This document shows positions 1 through 5,633 of a stretch of 5,899 nt of DNA, in pieces. Source of the DNA: Cytophagales bacterium (GTDB lineage Bacteria > Bacteroidota > Bacteroidia > Cytophagales > UBA9547); NCBI GenBank assembly GCA_003476475.1, contig DMUD01000037.1, positions 1 to 5,899 on the forward strand, read 5' to 3'. Every line of letters begins with the position of its first letter. The stretch's first letter is position 1. The translations under genes and the position numbers were made by a program. The notes beneath the pieces are model-generated. The model was not told the origin of the DNA. It was given only the letters and a program-made list of their open reading frames with translations, and did no database searches.

Positions 1-111
1 GCAGATTTTGACAATCTCCACGTCAAAACCCAAACCCTTGCTAAGTATTTCATAGATACCGTGCCCTACTACTCCGTAGCCAAAAAGTCCGATTTTTAGT
101 TTTTTGCTCAT
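1..111 (-). CDS. hom: Homoserine dehydrogenase, N-terminal fragment (cut by window edge)
   Basis: This is the first 37 codons of a minus-strand gene that starts at an ATG (complement of 109-111) and runs off the left edge. The peptide begins MSKKLKIGLFGYGVVGHG. This is a beta strand followed by the glycine-rich dinucleotide-binding turn GxGxxGxG (G11, G13, G16, G18) typical of the NAD(P)-binding domain of homoserine dehydrogenase. That enzyme reduces aspartate semialdehyde to homoserine, the branch point for threonine and methionine. The start lies 16 bp after the metX stop on the same strand, so the two are probably co-transcribed, which supports the call because homoserine is the MetX substrate. 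Only the nucleotide-binding turn is visible. Another Rossmann-fold dehydrogenase cannot be excluded from the fragment alone, but the context makes hom much the best fit. Confidence 0.82.
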   Translation of the reverse strand, partial: MSKKLKIGLFGYGVVGHGIYEILSKGLGFDVEIVKIC

Positions 112-127
112 GCCAATCCTAATAAAT

Positions 128-1177
128 TCAATTGTTTGATAACGTTTGTTTGTACTTCTGATTTTTGGAATAAAAGTCTCTGAACAATTCCGAAATCACT
201 TTTGCCTCGGTTAAAAACCCATCATGTCCATAGAAAGAATCTATTTCTTGGTAATCGGCTCCTTTAATATGTTTTGCCAGAAACTTTTGTTCCTGAACGG
301 GAAACAGAATATCGCTGCTAATGCCAATGATGAGCGTTTTGGCGATGATAGAGGCCAATGCCTTTTCGGCACCTCCCCGTCCGCGCCCTATATGGTGCGA
401 ATCCAAAGCCTTGGTCAGGTAGTAATAGGCATGACAATTGAATCGGTTCACCAATTTGTTTCCTTGATGAATTTGATAGGTGCTGGCGCGGTAATGGTCT
501 ATTTTTTCGATGTCGGTTTCAGACTGTGTTTTTTGATAGGCTTCAAAATTTCGATATGACAAAAACGCAATGGCGCGCGCGGCTTTCAAGCCTTCCCTTC
601 CCGCATTTTCGTCTTGCATGGCCCAAGTAGGGTCGGCCGCTATGGCCATGCGCTGTGTCTCGTTCAATGCGATGCCCCATGGCGAATGAAAAGCATTGGT
701 AGCCAACAAGATAAGATGTTCGAAACGTTGGGGTTCCATCACGGCCCACTCCAAGGCTTGTTGTCCGCCCAAAGACCCCCCCACTAATGAATGAATGCGA
801 GTAATGCCCAAATGGTTGGACAATAGTATGTGAGCCTTTACCATATCACGAATGGTGACCATTGGAAAATCCAAAAAATATTGTCTTTTGGATACAGGAT
901 TTATATCAAGAGGCCCCGAACTACCATAGCAAGAACCCAATATGGTGGCGCACACTATGAAATGCTTTTCAGGGTCGAAAACCTGCTTTTCGCCTACCAC
1001 ACCTTCCCACCAAGAAGCGACATCGGAATTGGCAGTGAGTGCGTGGCATATCCACACCACGTTATTTTTGTCGGGTTGATAGTTTCCCCAAGTAGCGTAT
1101 TGAATTTGAACAGAGGGCAAAACTGCCCCCGATTCCAATTCAAAAGCATTATTGTATTTAAAAATATGGTGATTCAA
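128..1177 (-). CDS. metX: Homoserine O-acetyltransferase (alpha/beta hydrolase fold), TTG start
   Basis: MetX transfers an acetyl group from acetyl-CoA to L-homoserine, the activating step of methionine synthesis by direct sulfhydrylation in the cytoplasm. The family N-terminal FELESG motif, the HALTAN block, GSCYGSSGP and the nucleophile elbow GGSLGG are all present. Counting from the longer possible start at 1234, the catalytic triad is Ser154, Asp308 (in SSDILFP) and His337 (in YGHDGF). The frame is open upstream to a stop at 1271-1273, but it has no ATG. The only usual start codons ahead of the conserved domain are TTG at 1234 (368 aa) and TTG at 1177 (349 aa). I chose 1177 because it places MNHHIFKYNNAFELESG just where MetX proteins normally begin; the extra 19 residues are low in information. 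The hom gene follows after 16 bp. Acyl-donor choice (acetyl or succinyl) cannot be settled by eye. Confidence 0.93.
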   Translation of the reverse strand: MNHHIFKYNNAFELESGAVLPSVQIQYATWGNYQPDKNNVVWICHALTANSDVASWWEGVVGEKQVFDPEKHFIVCATILGSCYGSSGPLDINPVSKRQYFLDFPMVTIRDMVKAHILLSNHLGITRIHSLVGGSLGGQQALEWAVMEPQRFEHLILLATNAFHSPWGIALNETQRMAIAADPTWAMQDENAGREGLKAARAIAFLSYRNFEAYQKTQSETDIEKIDHYRASTYQIHQGNKLVNRFNCHAYYYLTKALDSHHIGRGRGGAEKALASIIAKTLIIGISSDILFPVQEQKFLAKHIKGADYQEIDSFYGHDGFLTEAKVISELFRDFYSKNQKYKQTLSNN

Positions 1178-1273
1178 CGATTGATTTTTTTGTAAAAATA
1201 GAAAAAAGAGACTTGCCGAATCGGTTTTATTCAAACCATGTATTTTTAAAGCCTTTGCCTTTAGCTGTTTTTA

Positions 1274-1304
1274 TTTAAAGTGCCAATACAGGTGGATATA
1301 TTTC
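1274..1304 (+). promoter_or_regulatory. Weak candidate Bacteroidota promoter for the OmpA-like lipoprotein gene
   Basis: In the metX/lipoprotein divergent region, TTTA (1274-1277) is followed after 19 bp by TATATTTC (1297-1304). Each element has one mismatch to the Bacteroidota pattern TTTG-N19-TAnnTTTG. The predicted transcription start would lie about 35-40 bases ahead of the ATG at 1348. A TATAAT string at 1334-1339 is too close to the ATG to be a normal -10 box unless the message is leaderless. No convincing element was found for metX on the other strand. Confidence 0.22.
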
Positions 1305-1347
1305 TCATGTCAATTAAAAAGCTATTTTTACTCTATAATCATTCCCT

Positions 1348-2283
1348 ATGAAAAATCTCTTTTTTTACATTCTAGCTGTAGTAGTAGTTTTTGCTTGTGT
1401 ACCCAAAAAAAAGTACGATGAGCTGTTGCGTCAAAAACTCGCTTTAGAGGCCGATAAGGCTGATTGTGAAACCCGATTTGATAGTCTGATGTCGGTAAAA
1501 AACCAACTTTTGGCCGACACCGCACGCTTATTCGCAAGTTTGAAAGAGACAGAATCTTTTCTAGGTGCCGAAAAACAAACGGCAACCGATTTGCGCACCG
1601 AAATAAAACGCCTAAGCGACAAACTAAGCAGAGAAACGGGACAGCTTACTGGTAATTTGGCAAACAAACAAAAACAATTGGACGAACTGGAAAAAAACTT
1701 GTTAGCTGCCAAAAAACAAAACGAGGAACTGGCTGCCAGCCTCGCCGAACGTGAAAAAAAAGTGCAGGAATTACAAAAAATACTGGACGACAAAGACAAA
1801 AAAGTAAACGAACTGAAAAACAAAATAGCCAGTGCTCTCCTCAATTTTAAGGACAATGATTTGACCGTTACCATCAAAAATGGCAAAGTATATGTTTCGT
1901 TAGCCGAACAACTATTATTCAAGTCGGCGAGCACTACGGTTGACAAAAAAGGGGCGGATGCTCTTAAAAAATTGGCCGGAGTATTGAAAGATCAAGCCGA
2001 TGTGAATGTAACGGTAGAAGGACACACCGACGATATTCCCTTGCAAAAAGGGTACATGGGCATGAACGACAACTGGGATTTGAGTGTGTTGCGCGCCACC
2101 AGTATCGTTAGAATCCTAACTTCTGAAGGGGTTCAACCTCAAAAACTATCGCCAAGCGGCAAAGGGGAATTTTCGCCCGTTGCACTTGAAAAAAACGAGT
2201 CGGCGCGCCAAAAAAATCGCCGTACCGAAATCATCATCACGCCAAAACTTGATGAAATTTTCAAAATTTTAGAATCGAACTAA
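1348..2283 (+). CDS. OmpA-like peptidoglycan-binding lipoprotein with coiled-coil linker
   Basis: The 311-aa protein begins with a short basic and hydrophobic signal peptide (residues 2-16) ending in a lipobox-like VFAC, so Cys17 is the probable lipidation site and the mature protein should be tethered to a membrane, most likely the outer one. Residues about 25-165 are charged, heptad-like and rich in Glu, Lys, Leu and Gln, predicting a long coiled coil. Residues about 172-300 form an OmpA C-terminal domain. It contains a LLFKSAS strand, GHTDD (Asp228), the LSVLRA helix (Arg249) and NRRTE near the end. Asp228 and Arg249 match the positions that bind the diaminopimelate group of peptidoglycan in characterised OmpA domains. 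The likely role is to link envelope and cell wall. There is no beta-barrel domain, so it is not a classical OmpA porin. The potassium channel gene follows after 15 bp. The fit to the OmpA/YiaD/MotB superfamily is clear; the exact cellular role is not. Confidence 0.9.
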   Translation: MKNLFFYILAVVVVFACVPKKKYDELLRQKLALEADKADCETRFDSLMSVKNQLLADTARLFASLKETESFLGAEKQTATDLRTEIKRLSDKLSRETGQLTGNLANKQKQLDELEKNLLAAKKQNEELAASLAEREKKVQELQKILDDKDKKVNELKNKIASALLNFKDNDLTVTIKNGKVYVSLAEQLLFKSASTTVDKKGADALKKLAGVLKDQADVNVTVEGHTDDIPLQKGYMGMNDNWDLSVLRATSIVRILTSEGVQPQKLSPSGKGEFSPVALEKNESARQKNRRTEIIITPKLDEIFKILESN

Positions 2284-2298
2284 ATACTTGGGGAATAC

Positions 2299-3033
2299 AT
2301 GATTTTGCCATTCTCCCAACTAAAATTGTTGATAAGGCTCGAAAAGCTTGTACATGTTTTTATTTTCTTGAATTTGGTGGCCTATGCACTACATACAGTG
2401 CATGAATTGGAAGACTATCATTTTCCATTAGAAATATTTGAAACTATTTCGTTGGTTGTCTTCAGCATCGAATATTTTGTAAGATTGTACTTTGCTGTCC
2501 TCAAGAAAAAACCCTATTCGTATGTTTTCTCTGTAATGGGAATTGTAGATTTTGTATCTGTGTTTCCCATTCTTTTACCCCATTTTTCGTCGTTAGAATT
2601 TGGTTGGGTTAAAATGTTGCGGCTTTTTCGCATTTTCAGAATATTCAAACTCTATCGTTATTACGAACATTTACAAGTAGTTGTAGAAGTTTTCAGACAC
2701 AAAAAGGAAGACCTTTTGTCAACCTTTTTTTCTATAATGCTCGTGCTGGTATTTTGTTCTAGTATTGCATTTGTTTTTGAACGCGAGGTTCAGCCACACG
2801 CTTTTGGAAATATTTTTACTACCTTGTATTGGGGAGTTACCACTGTGACCACTCTCGGTTATGGCGACTTGTACCCAATAACAATTGGTGGCAGAATTAT
2901 TTCATCCATTTTGGCATTATTAGGCATTGGACTTATTACTATGTCGGCGGGTATTTTGTCGGCGGGCTTCATTGAAGTAAATCAGCATAAAAAAGAATTG
3001 TTTAAAAAAAGACGACAACACAAAAGAAGATAA
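2299..3033 (+). CDS. Voltage-gated potassium channel, six-transmembrane Kv type
   Basis: The 244-aa inner-membrane protein has the layout of one Kv subunit, expected to form a tetramer that passes K+. Hydrophobic helices lie near residues 15-34 (S1), 45-68 (S2), 77-95 (S3), 104-121 (S4), 140-160 (S5) and 198-223 (S6). S4 carries basic residues at every third position (Lys105, Arg108, Arg111, Arg114, Lys117, Arg120), the voltage-sensor signature. Glu58 in S2 and Asp84 in S3 are placed like the acidic charge-transfer partners of Kv sensors. The pore loop holds the selectivity filter TLGYGD (185-190). S6 has glycines at 209 and 211 that may act as a hinge, with no PVP motif. The tail after S6 is only about 20 residues and very basic (KKRRQHKRR), with no RCK or cyclic-nucleotide domain, so voltage is the only visible input. 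A GGGG run at 2290-2293, 5 bp ahead of the ATG, may help ribosome binding. The gene probably shares a transcript with the lipoprotein gene. Confidence 0.93.
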   Translation: MILPFSQLKLLIRLEKLVHVFIFLNLVAYALHTVHELEDYHFPLEIFETISLVVFSIEYFVRLYFAVLKKKPYSYVFSVMGIVDFVSVFPILLPHFSSLEFGWVKMLRLFRIFRIFKLYRYYEHLQVVVEVFRHKKEDLLSTFFSIMLVLVFCSSIAFVFEREVQPHAFGNIFTTLYWGVTTVTTLGYGDLYPITIGGRIISSILALLGIGLITMSAGILSAGFIEVNQHKKELFKKRRQHKRR

Positions 3034-3072
3034 ACACGACTAACTACTACGTATATATTCTTAAATTACTAT

Positions 3073-3080
3073 TAAATTTG
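3073..3080 (+). promoter_or_regulatory. Candidate -7 promoter element (TAnnTTTG) for the DksA-like gene
   Basis: TAAATTTG is an exact match to the Bacteroidota -7 element TAnnTTTG. It lies in the 75-bp gap after the channel gene and 28 bp ahead of the next ATG, a normal distance. No TTTG or TTG stands at the expected -33 position, so the promoter is incomplete by that standard. It suggests that the regulator gene can be transcribed separately from the lipoprotein-channel pair. Confidence 0.45.
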
Positions 3081-3108
3081 TTATTAGAAAGCTTAAAAGA
3101 AACTTGCC

Positions 3109-3486
3109 ATGAGTGAAAAACATCGCTACACGGAAGAAGAACTACATGAGTTCGAACTTCTTTTGAAAGAAAAGATTGAAAAGGCGCGCAAAGAACTTGA
3201 TTATATAAAGGAAAGCCTTACAAGAAAAAACTCTCAAGGTACCGATGGTACTTCGGGTAGTGTAAAAGTATTGGAAGACGGTGCCGACACTGCCGAAAAA
3301 GAAAGCCTAAACCAGTTGGCAGTACGCCAACAAAAATTTATTTCGAACATGGAGGCGGCCTTGATTCGCATTAAAAACGGTACTTACGGTGTTTGTACAG
3401 ATACTGGCAAACTTATACCAAAAGAGCGATTAAGGGCCGTGCCACACACTACCCAAACCGTAGAAGCCAAAAACGCAAGAAAATAA
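3109..3486 (+). CDS. DksA/TraR-family RNA polymerase-binding regulator
   Basis: This 125-aa protein has an N-terminal helical hairpin (about 5-90) and a short C-terminal zinc-finger-like region (91-125). Proteins of this family insert the coiled-coil tip into the RNA polymerase secondary channel and, with ppGpp in well-studied cases, retune transcription under starvation. The tip sequence EDGADTA holds Asp57, Asp60 and Ala62, matching the DxxDxA motif that DksA uses near the polymerase active site. The C-terminal GVCTDTGKLIPKERL and RAVPHTT segments are the family signature. Only one cysteine (Cys96) remains of the classical four-cysteine zinc site, a degenerate form I recall as common in Bacteroidota homologues. 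The start is the only ATG that fits, and the upstream stretch is A-rich rather than Shine-Dalgarno-like. The stop is followed at once by the shared terminator. I leave the symbol blank because this class is not the same as enterobacterial DksA. Confidence 0.9.
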   Translation: MSEKHRYTEEELHEFELLLKEKIEKARKELDYIKESLTRKNSQGTDGTSGSVKVLEDGADTAEKESLNQLAVRQQKFISNMEAALIRIKNGTYGVCTDTGKLIPKERLRAVPHTTQTVEAKNARK

Positions 3487-3501
3487 CTACATGTATTTGT
3501 C

Positions 3502-3540
3502 AATAAAAAAGGTTAAGATTTTCTCTTAACCTTTTTTATT
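3502..3540. terminator. Bidirectional intrinsic terminator between convergent genes
   Basis: A perfect 17-bp inverted repeat (3502-3518 with 3524-3540) encloses a 5-base loop, TTTTC. The inner stem is GGTTAAGA/TCTTAACC and the outer part is A-rich on the left and T-rich on the right. On either strand the RNA would therefore form a hairpin followed by a U-rich run. It starts 15 bp after the DksA-like stop and ends 9 bp before the stop of the opposing transaldolase-CBS gene, so it can serve both transcripts. Confidence 0.9.
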
Positions 3541-3549
3541 TCTTGGCTT

Positions 3550-4575
3550 TTACCCAATCAATCCCATTTCAACCAAGTCTTGAATATCTAATATTCCTGA
3601 AGGCATATTGTTTTCAAGTACTAGAATATTGTCAATTTTTTCTTTCTTAAAAGTATTTACAGCATCGTACAGTAGGGCATCGGACGAAATGGTAATGGGG
3701 GTTTTATAGCTGAAATCACCCATTTTTTTATCCATCGTGCTTTTGCCTACTTCTTTCAACTGGCGGCGTATGTCGCCGTCGGTAAATACGCCTTTCAAAT
3801 TGCCACTGGCATCCAATACTGAAACAGCGCCCAACTTTGAATCGGTCATTTTAACCAATGCGTCCAAAATGGTATCTGATTCTTTAACAGTTGGGTTTTC
3901 GGATTTCACCACTTCTTTCACCCGCATAGTCATCAGTTTGGTGTGTTCTACAAACTGGTCGGTACCCACCGTGGTAAAATTATTGGTCGTCAAATTTTTC
4001 ATCACGCTCCAAGGAATGGTGCAACAATGGGCACCTGCACGTATGGCGGTGCGTACATGTTCGGCGTGGCGTACTGACGAAAACATGATTTTAGAATCCG
4101 AACCAAAACGTTCTACCATGTCGATGCACTCTTCTACCAAAGTAAGGGCATCGTGGCCTTGGTCTTGAAAACGACCTACCAATACGCAAATGTAGTCGGC
4201 ACCGGCACACATGGCCATGTAAGCTTGGTTCAGTGTATAGCACAAGTGTACATTTACTTTGTATCCCTTGTCTTTCAACATTTTACAAGCTGTAACACCT
4301 ATCAACGAAACAGGTACTTTGAAAAATGTATTGGCAGGGTTTAATCCCAAACCAATGAGGCGATCGGCTTCTTTTACAATTTCTTCGGGGGTATCGCCCA
4401 AAGCTTCCACATGCAACCAAGTAACCATTTTGGATAGTTTGAGGATGGCGGCATCTATGTCGGTAATGCCATGACGGTGCATGAAAGTGGGCGTGGTGGT
4501 AAGCCCAGTCAAGAAACCTAATTTGTTTGCTTCTTCAATTTCTTTGAAGTCGACAGAGTCTAAGTATAATTCCAT
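3550..4575 (-). CDS. Transaldolase/F6P-aldolase-like domain fused to a KdsD-type tandem CBS pair
   Basis: The 341-aa protein has two parts. Residues 1-215 resemble the small transaldolase/fructose-6-phosphate aldolase group (MELYLD start, TTTPT, FFKVPV, VGRFQDQG). Lys86 in FFKVPV matches the Schiff-base lysine, and Asp6, Arg135 and Ser167 match Asp6, Arg134 and Ser166 of E. coli FsaA. Compared with FsaA, Asn28 is Thr28, Gln59 is His55, Thr109 is His110 and Tyr131 is Leu132, so an altered substrate is likely. Residues about 216-340 form two CBS domains. The first, with LGAVSVLD and GVFTDGDIRRQL, closely resembles the CBS pair of arabinose-5-phosphate isomerase KdsD/KpsF; such pairs usually bind adenylates or other phosphorylated ligands. 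There is no SIS isomerase domain. The gene lies 37 bp after kdsA on the same strand, so a link to arabinose 5-phosphate supply or its control is my inference. It could instead be an ordinary transaldolase with a sensor domain. The shared terminator follows. Confidence 0.88.
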   Translation of the reverse strand: MELYLDSVDFKEIEEANKLGFLTGLTTTPTFMHRHGITDIDAAILKLSKMVTWLHVEALGDTPEEIVKEADRLIGLGLNPANTFFKVPVSLIGVTACKMLKDKGYKVNVHLCYTLNQAYMAMCAGADYICVLVGRFQDQGHDALTLVEECIDMVERFGSDSKIMFSSVRHAEHVRTAIRAGAHCCTIPWSVMKNLTTNNFTTVGTDQFVEHTKLMTMRVKEVVKSENPTVKESDTILDALVKMTDSKLGAVSVLDASGNLKGVFTDGDIRRQLKEVGKSTMDKKMGDFSYKTPITISSDALLYDAVNTFKKEKIDNILVLENNMPSGILDIQDLVEMGLIG

Positions 4576-4612
4576 TTTTTTATGCGATCAATTTTCTTTG
4601 AAAAGGGGATGT

Positions 4613-5461
4613 TTAGGCACTCGCGGTGCTGCTAGAAAAGCTTTTTACTAGATTGTGAATTTCTATAAGTGGTTTCAAAAATTCTTCGAGATGGTCTATG
4701 TAATACTGACTGGCGGCATCACACAATGCCTTTGGGGGGTTCGGATGCGCTTCGACAAATAGCCCATCGACACCGGCACCCACTGCTGCTCTGGCCAAAG
4801 TAGGCAAAAATTCACGCGCACCACCATTTGGATCCGAGCTTGGTATGCCATATTTTCTGATAGAATGGGTCACGTCGAATACCACAGGATAGCCCGTTTT
4901 GGCCATGTGATAAAAGCTACGAGGGTCTACAATTAAATCGTTGTAACCAAAAGTAAAGCCACGCTCAGTCAAAATAATTTGATCGTTTCCTGCTTCAACC
5001 GCTTTTTCGGCAGGTTTGGCCATGTTTTCGGGTGCCAAAAACTGTCCGTGTTTAATGTTGATGACTTTGCCTGTTTTGGCGGCCGCCACCATCAAATCGG
5101 TTTGCATGCACAGGTATGCAGGAATTTGAATAATGTCCAATACCTCGCCCGCTTCGCTCATTTGCTCGGGGTAGTGCACATCCGATAAAATAGGCACTTG
5201 GAAGGTTTGTTTAATTTTATCCAACATTTTAAGGCCTTCGGTAAGCCGAGGCCCTACATAGTATTTGAGCGAACTGCGGTTGTCTTTCTGATACGACGAC
5301 TTGAAAACCAATGGAATATCAAGCCTTTCGGATATGCGAACCAGTTTCTCGGCTGTTTCCATCATGATTTTCTCTTCTTCAATGACACAGGGCCCAGAAA
5401 TGAGAAAAAGTTTGTCGCTTCCGCAGTCTATGTTGCCTACTTTGACGATTTTATTCGACAT
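4613..5461 (-). CDS. kdsA: 3-deoxy-8-phosphooctulonate synthase (KDO-8-phosphate synthase), metal-dependent type
   Basis: KdsA condenses phosphoenolpyruvate with D-arabinose 5-phosphate to KDO 8-phosphate, the committed step toward the KDO of lipopolysaccharide. The 282-aa length is normal for this TIM-barrel family. Visible family blocks are ISGPC, FKSSYQKDNRSS, DIIQIPAYL, NIKHGQFLAP, TERGFTFGYN, FDVTHS and FVEAHPNPPKALCDAAS. Cys25 (in SGPC), His199, Glu237 and Asp248 align with the metal ligands Cys11, His185, Glu222 and Asp233 of Aquifex KdsA, whereas the metal-independent E. coli enzyme has Asn in place of that Cys. This one should therefore need a divalent metal. The usual KANRSS motif reads KDNRSS, and the following RGPG-like turn reads VGPR. 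I start at the ATG at 5461. An upstream in-frame ATG (5524) would add 21 residues that overlap the probable promoter and match nothing in the family. The transaldolase-CBS gene follows after 37 bp, probably in the same operon. Confidence 0.95.
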   Translation of the reverse strand: MSNKIVKVGNIDCGSDKLFLISGPCVIEEEKIMMETAEKLVRISERLDIPLVFKSSYQKDNRSSLKYYVGPRLTEGLKMLDKIKQTFQVPILSDVHYPEQMSEAGEVLDIIQIPAYLCMQTDLMVAAAKTGKVINIKHGQFLAPENMAKPAEKAVEAGNDQIILTERGFTFGYNDLIVDPRSFYHMAKTGYPVVFDVTHSIRKYGIPSSDPNGGAREFLPTLARAAVGAGVDGLFVEAHPNPPKALCDAASQYYIDHLEEFLKPLIEIHNLVKSFSSSTASA

Positions 5462-5482
5462 GTATAATAATTGTTGAGGTGG

Positions 5483-5513
5483 TAAAGTTAAGCGAAATAG
5501 TTCGAGTAGCAAA
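5483..5513 (-). promoter_or_regulatory. Candidate Bacteroidota promoter for the kdsA operon
   Basis: Read on the minus strand, TTTG (complement of 5510-5513) is followed after exactly 19 bp by TAACTTTA (complement of 5483-5490). The TTTG box and spacing match the Bacteroidota sigma pattern TTTG-N19-TAnnTTTG, and the -7 box has one mismatch in its last base. Transcription would begin roughly 10-15 bases before the kdsA ATG at 5461. The -33 TTTG lies inside one copy of the 12-bp direct repeat. Confidence 0.5.
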
Positions 5514-5546
5514 CGATGTGCCATGGCGCTTTAATAGCAAACGATG
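5507..5546. repeat. 12-bp direct repeat in the kdsA/aminotransferase divergent promoter region
   Basis: TAGCAAACGATG occurs twice without mismatch, at 5507-5518 and 5535-5546, with starts 28 bp apart. Between the copies is the 8-bp palindrome GCCATGGC (5520-5527). On the minus strand each copy contributes a TTTG, and the copy nearer kdsA supplies the -33 box of its candidate promoter. It may be a paired operator, or a small tandem duplication that copied a promoter element; the sequence alone does not decide. Confidence 0.6.
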
Positions 5547-5611
5547 CACTAATCTTCTTTTTCGACTAGGTGCAGACGGCTTTCTTCCAACCATTTACCA
5601 TCGGTTTTTCT

Positions 5612-5619
5612 TACCTTTG
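5612..5619 (+). promoter_or_regulatory. Candidate -7 promoter element (TAnnTTTG) for the aminotransferase gene
   Basis: TACCTTTG is an exact match to the Bacteroidota -7 element and ends 14 bp before the ATG at 5634, which would give a leader of only about 5-10 bases. If translation instead starts at the internal ATG at 5670, the leader would be about 45 bases. No good -33 TTTG lies at the expected spacing. Confidence 0.42.
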
Positions 5620-5633
5620 GCCAAATTTGAAAC

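Noticed and set aside
1251..1300. On the minus strand, the metX leader contains GTATTGGCAC and CAGCTAAAGG, which recall the pseudoknot core of the SAM-II riboswitch, in a fitting place upstream of metX.
   Set aside because: The flanking P1 stem is missing, and the A-run next to GCTAAA that lines the SAM site is shorter than in the known structure. A covariance search with the Rfam SAM-II model would decide: a significant hit would reinstate it.
1405..1751. Two runs of eight A in the lipoprotein gene (1405-1412 and 1744-1751) that might allow phase-variable slippage.
   Set aside because: Both fall in lysine-rich stretches coded by AAA in an AT-rich genome, and the reading frame is intact, so codon use explains them.
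1431..1946. A 171-codon open frame on the minus strand, rich in Ser, Phe and Leu.
   Set aside because: It is antisense to the Lys/Glu-rich coiled coil of the lipoprotein gene, whose codon bias (AAA, GAA) makes the opposite strand lack stops. No domain or start signal was seen.
3737..4474. Plus-strand open frames opposite the transaldolase-CBS gene (3737-4168, 4153-4344, 4259-4474).
   Set aside because: They overlap one another and lie antisense to a clear gene with recognisable domains; none shows a conserved motif.
5462..5524. A 21-residue N-terminal extension of kdsA from an in-frame ATG at 5524.
   Set aside because: The extension has no family counterpart and overlaps the candidate promoter; the ATG at 5461 gives a normal-length KdsA.
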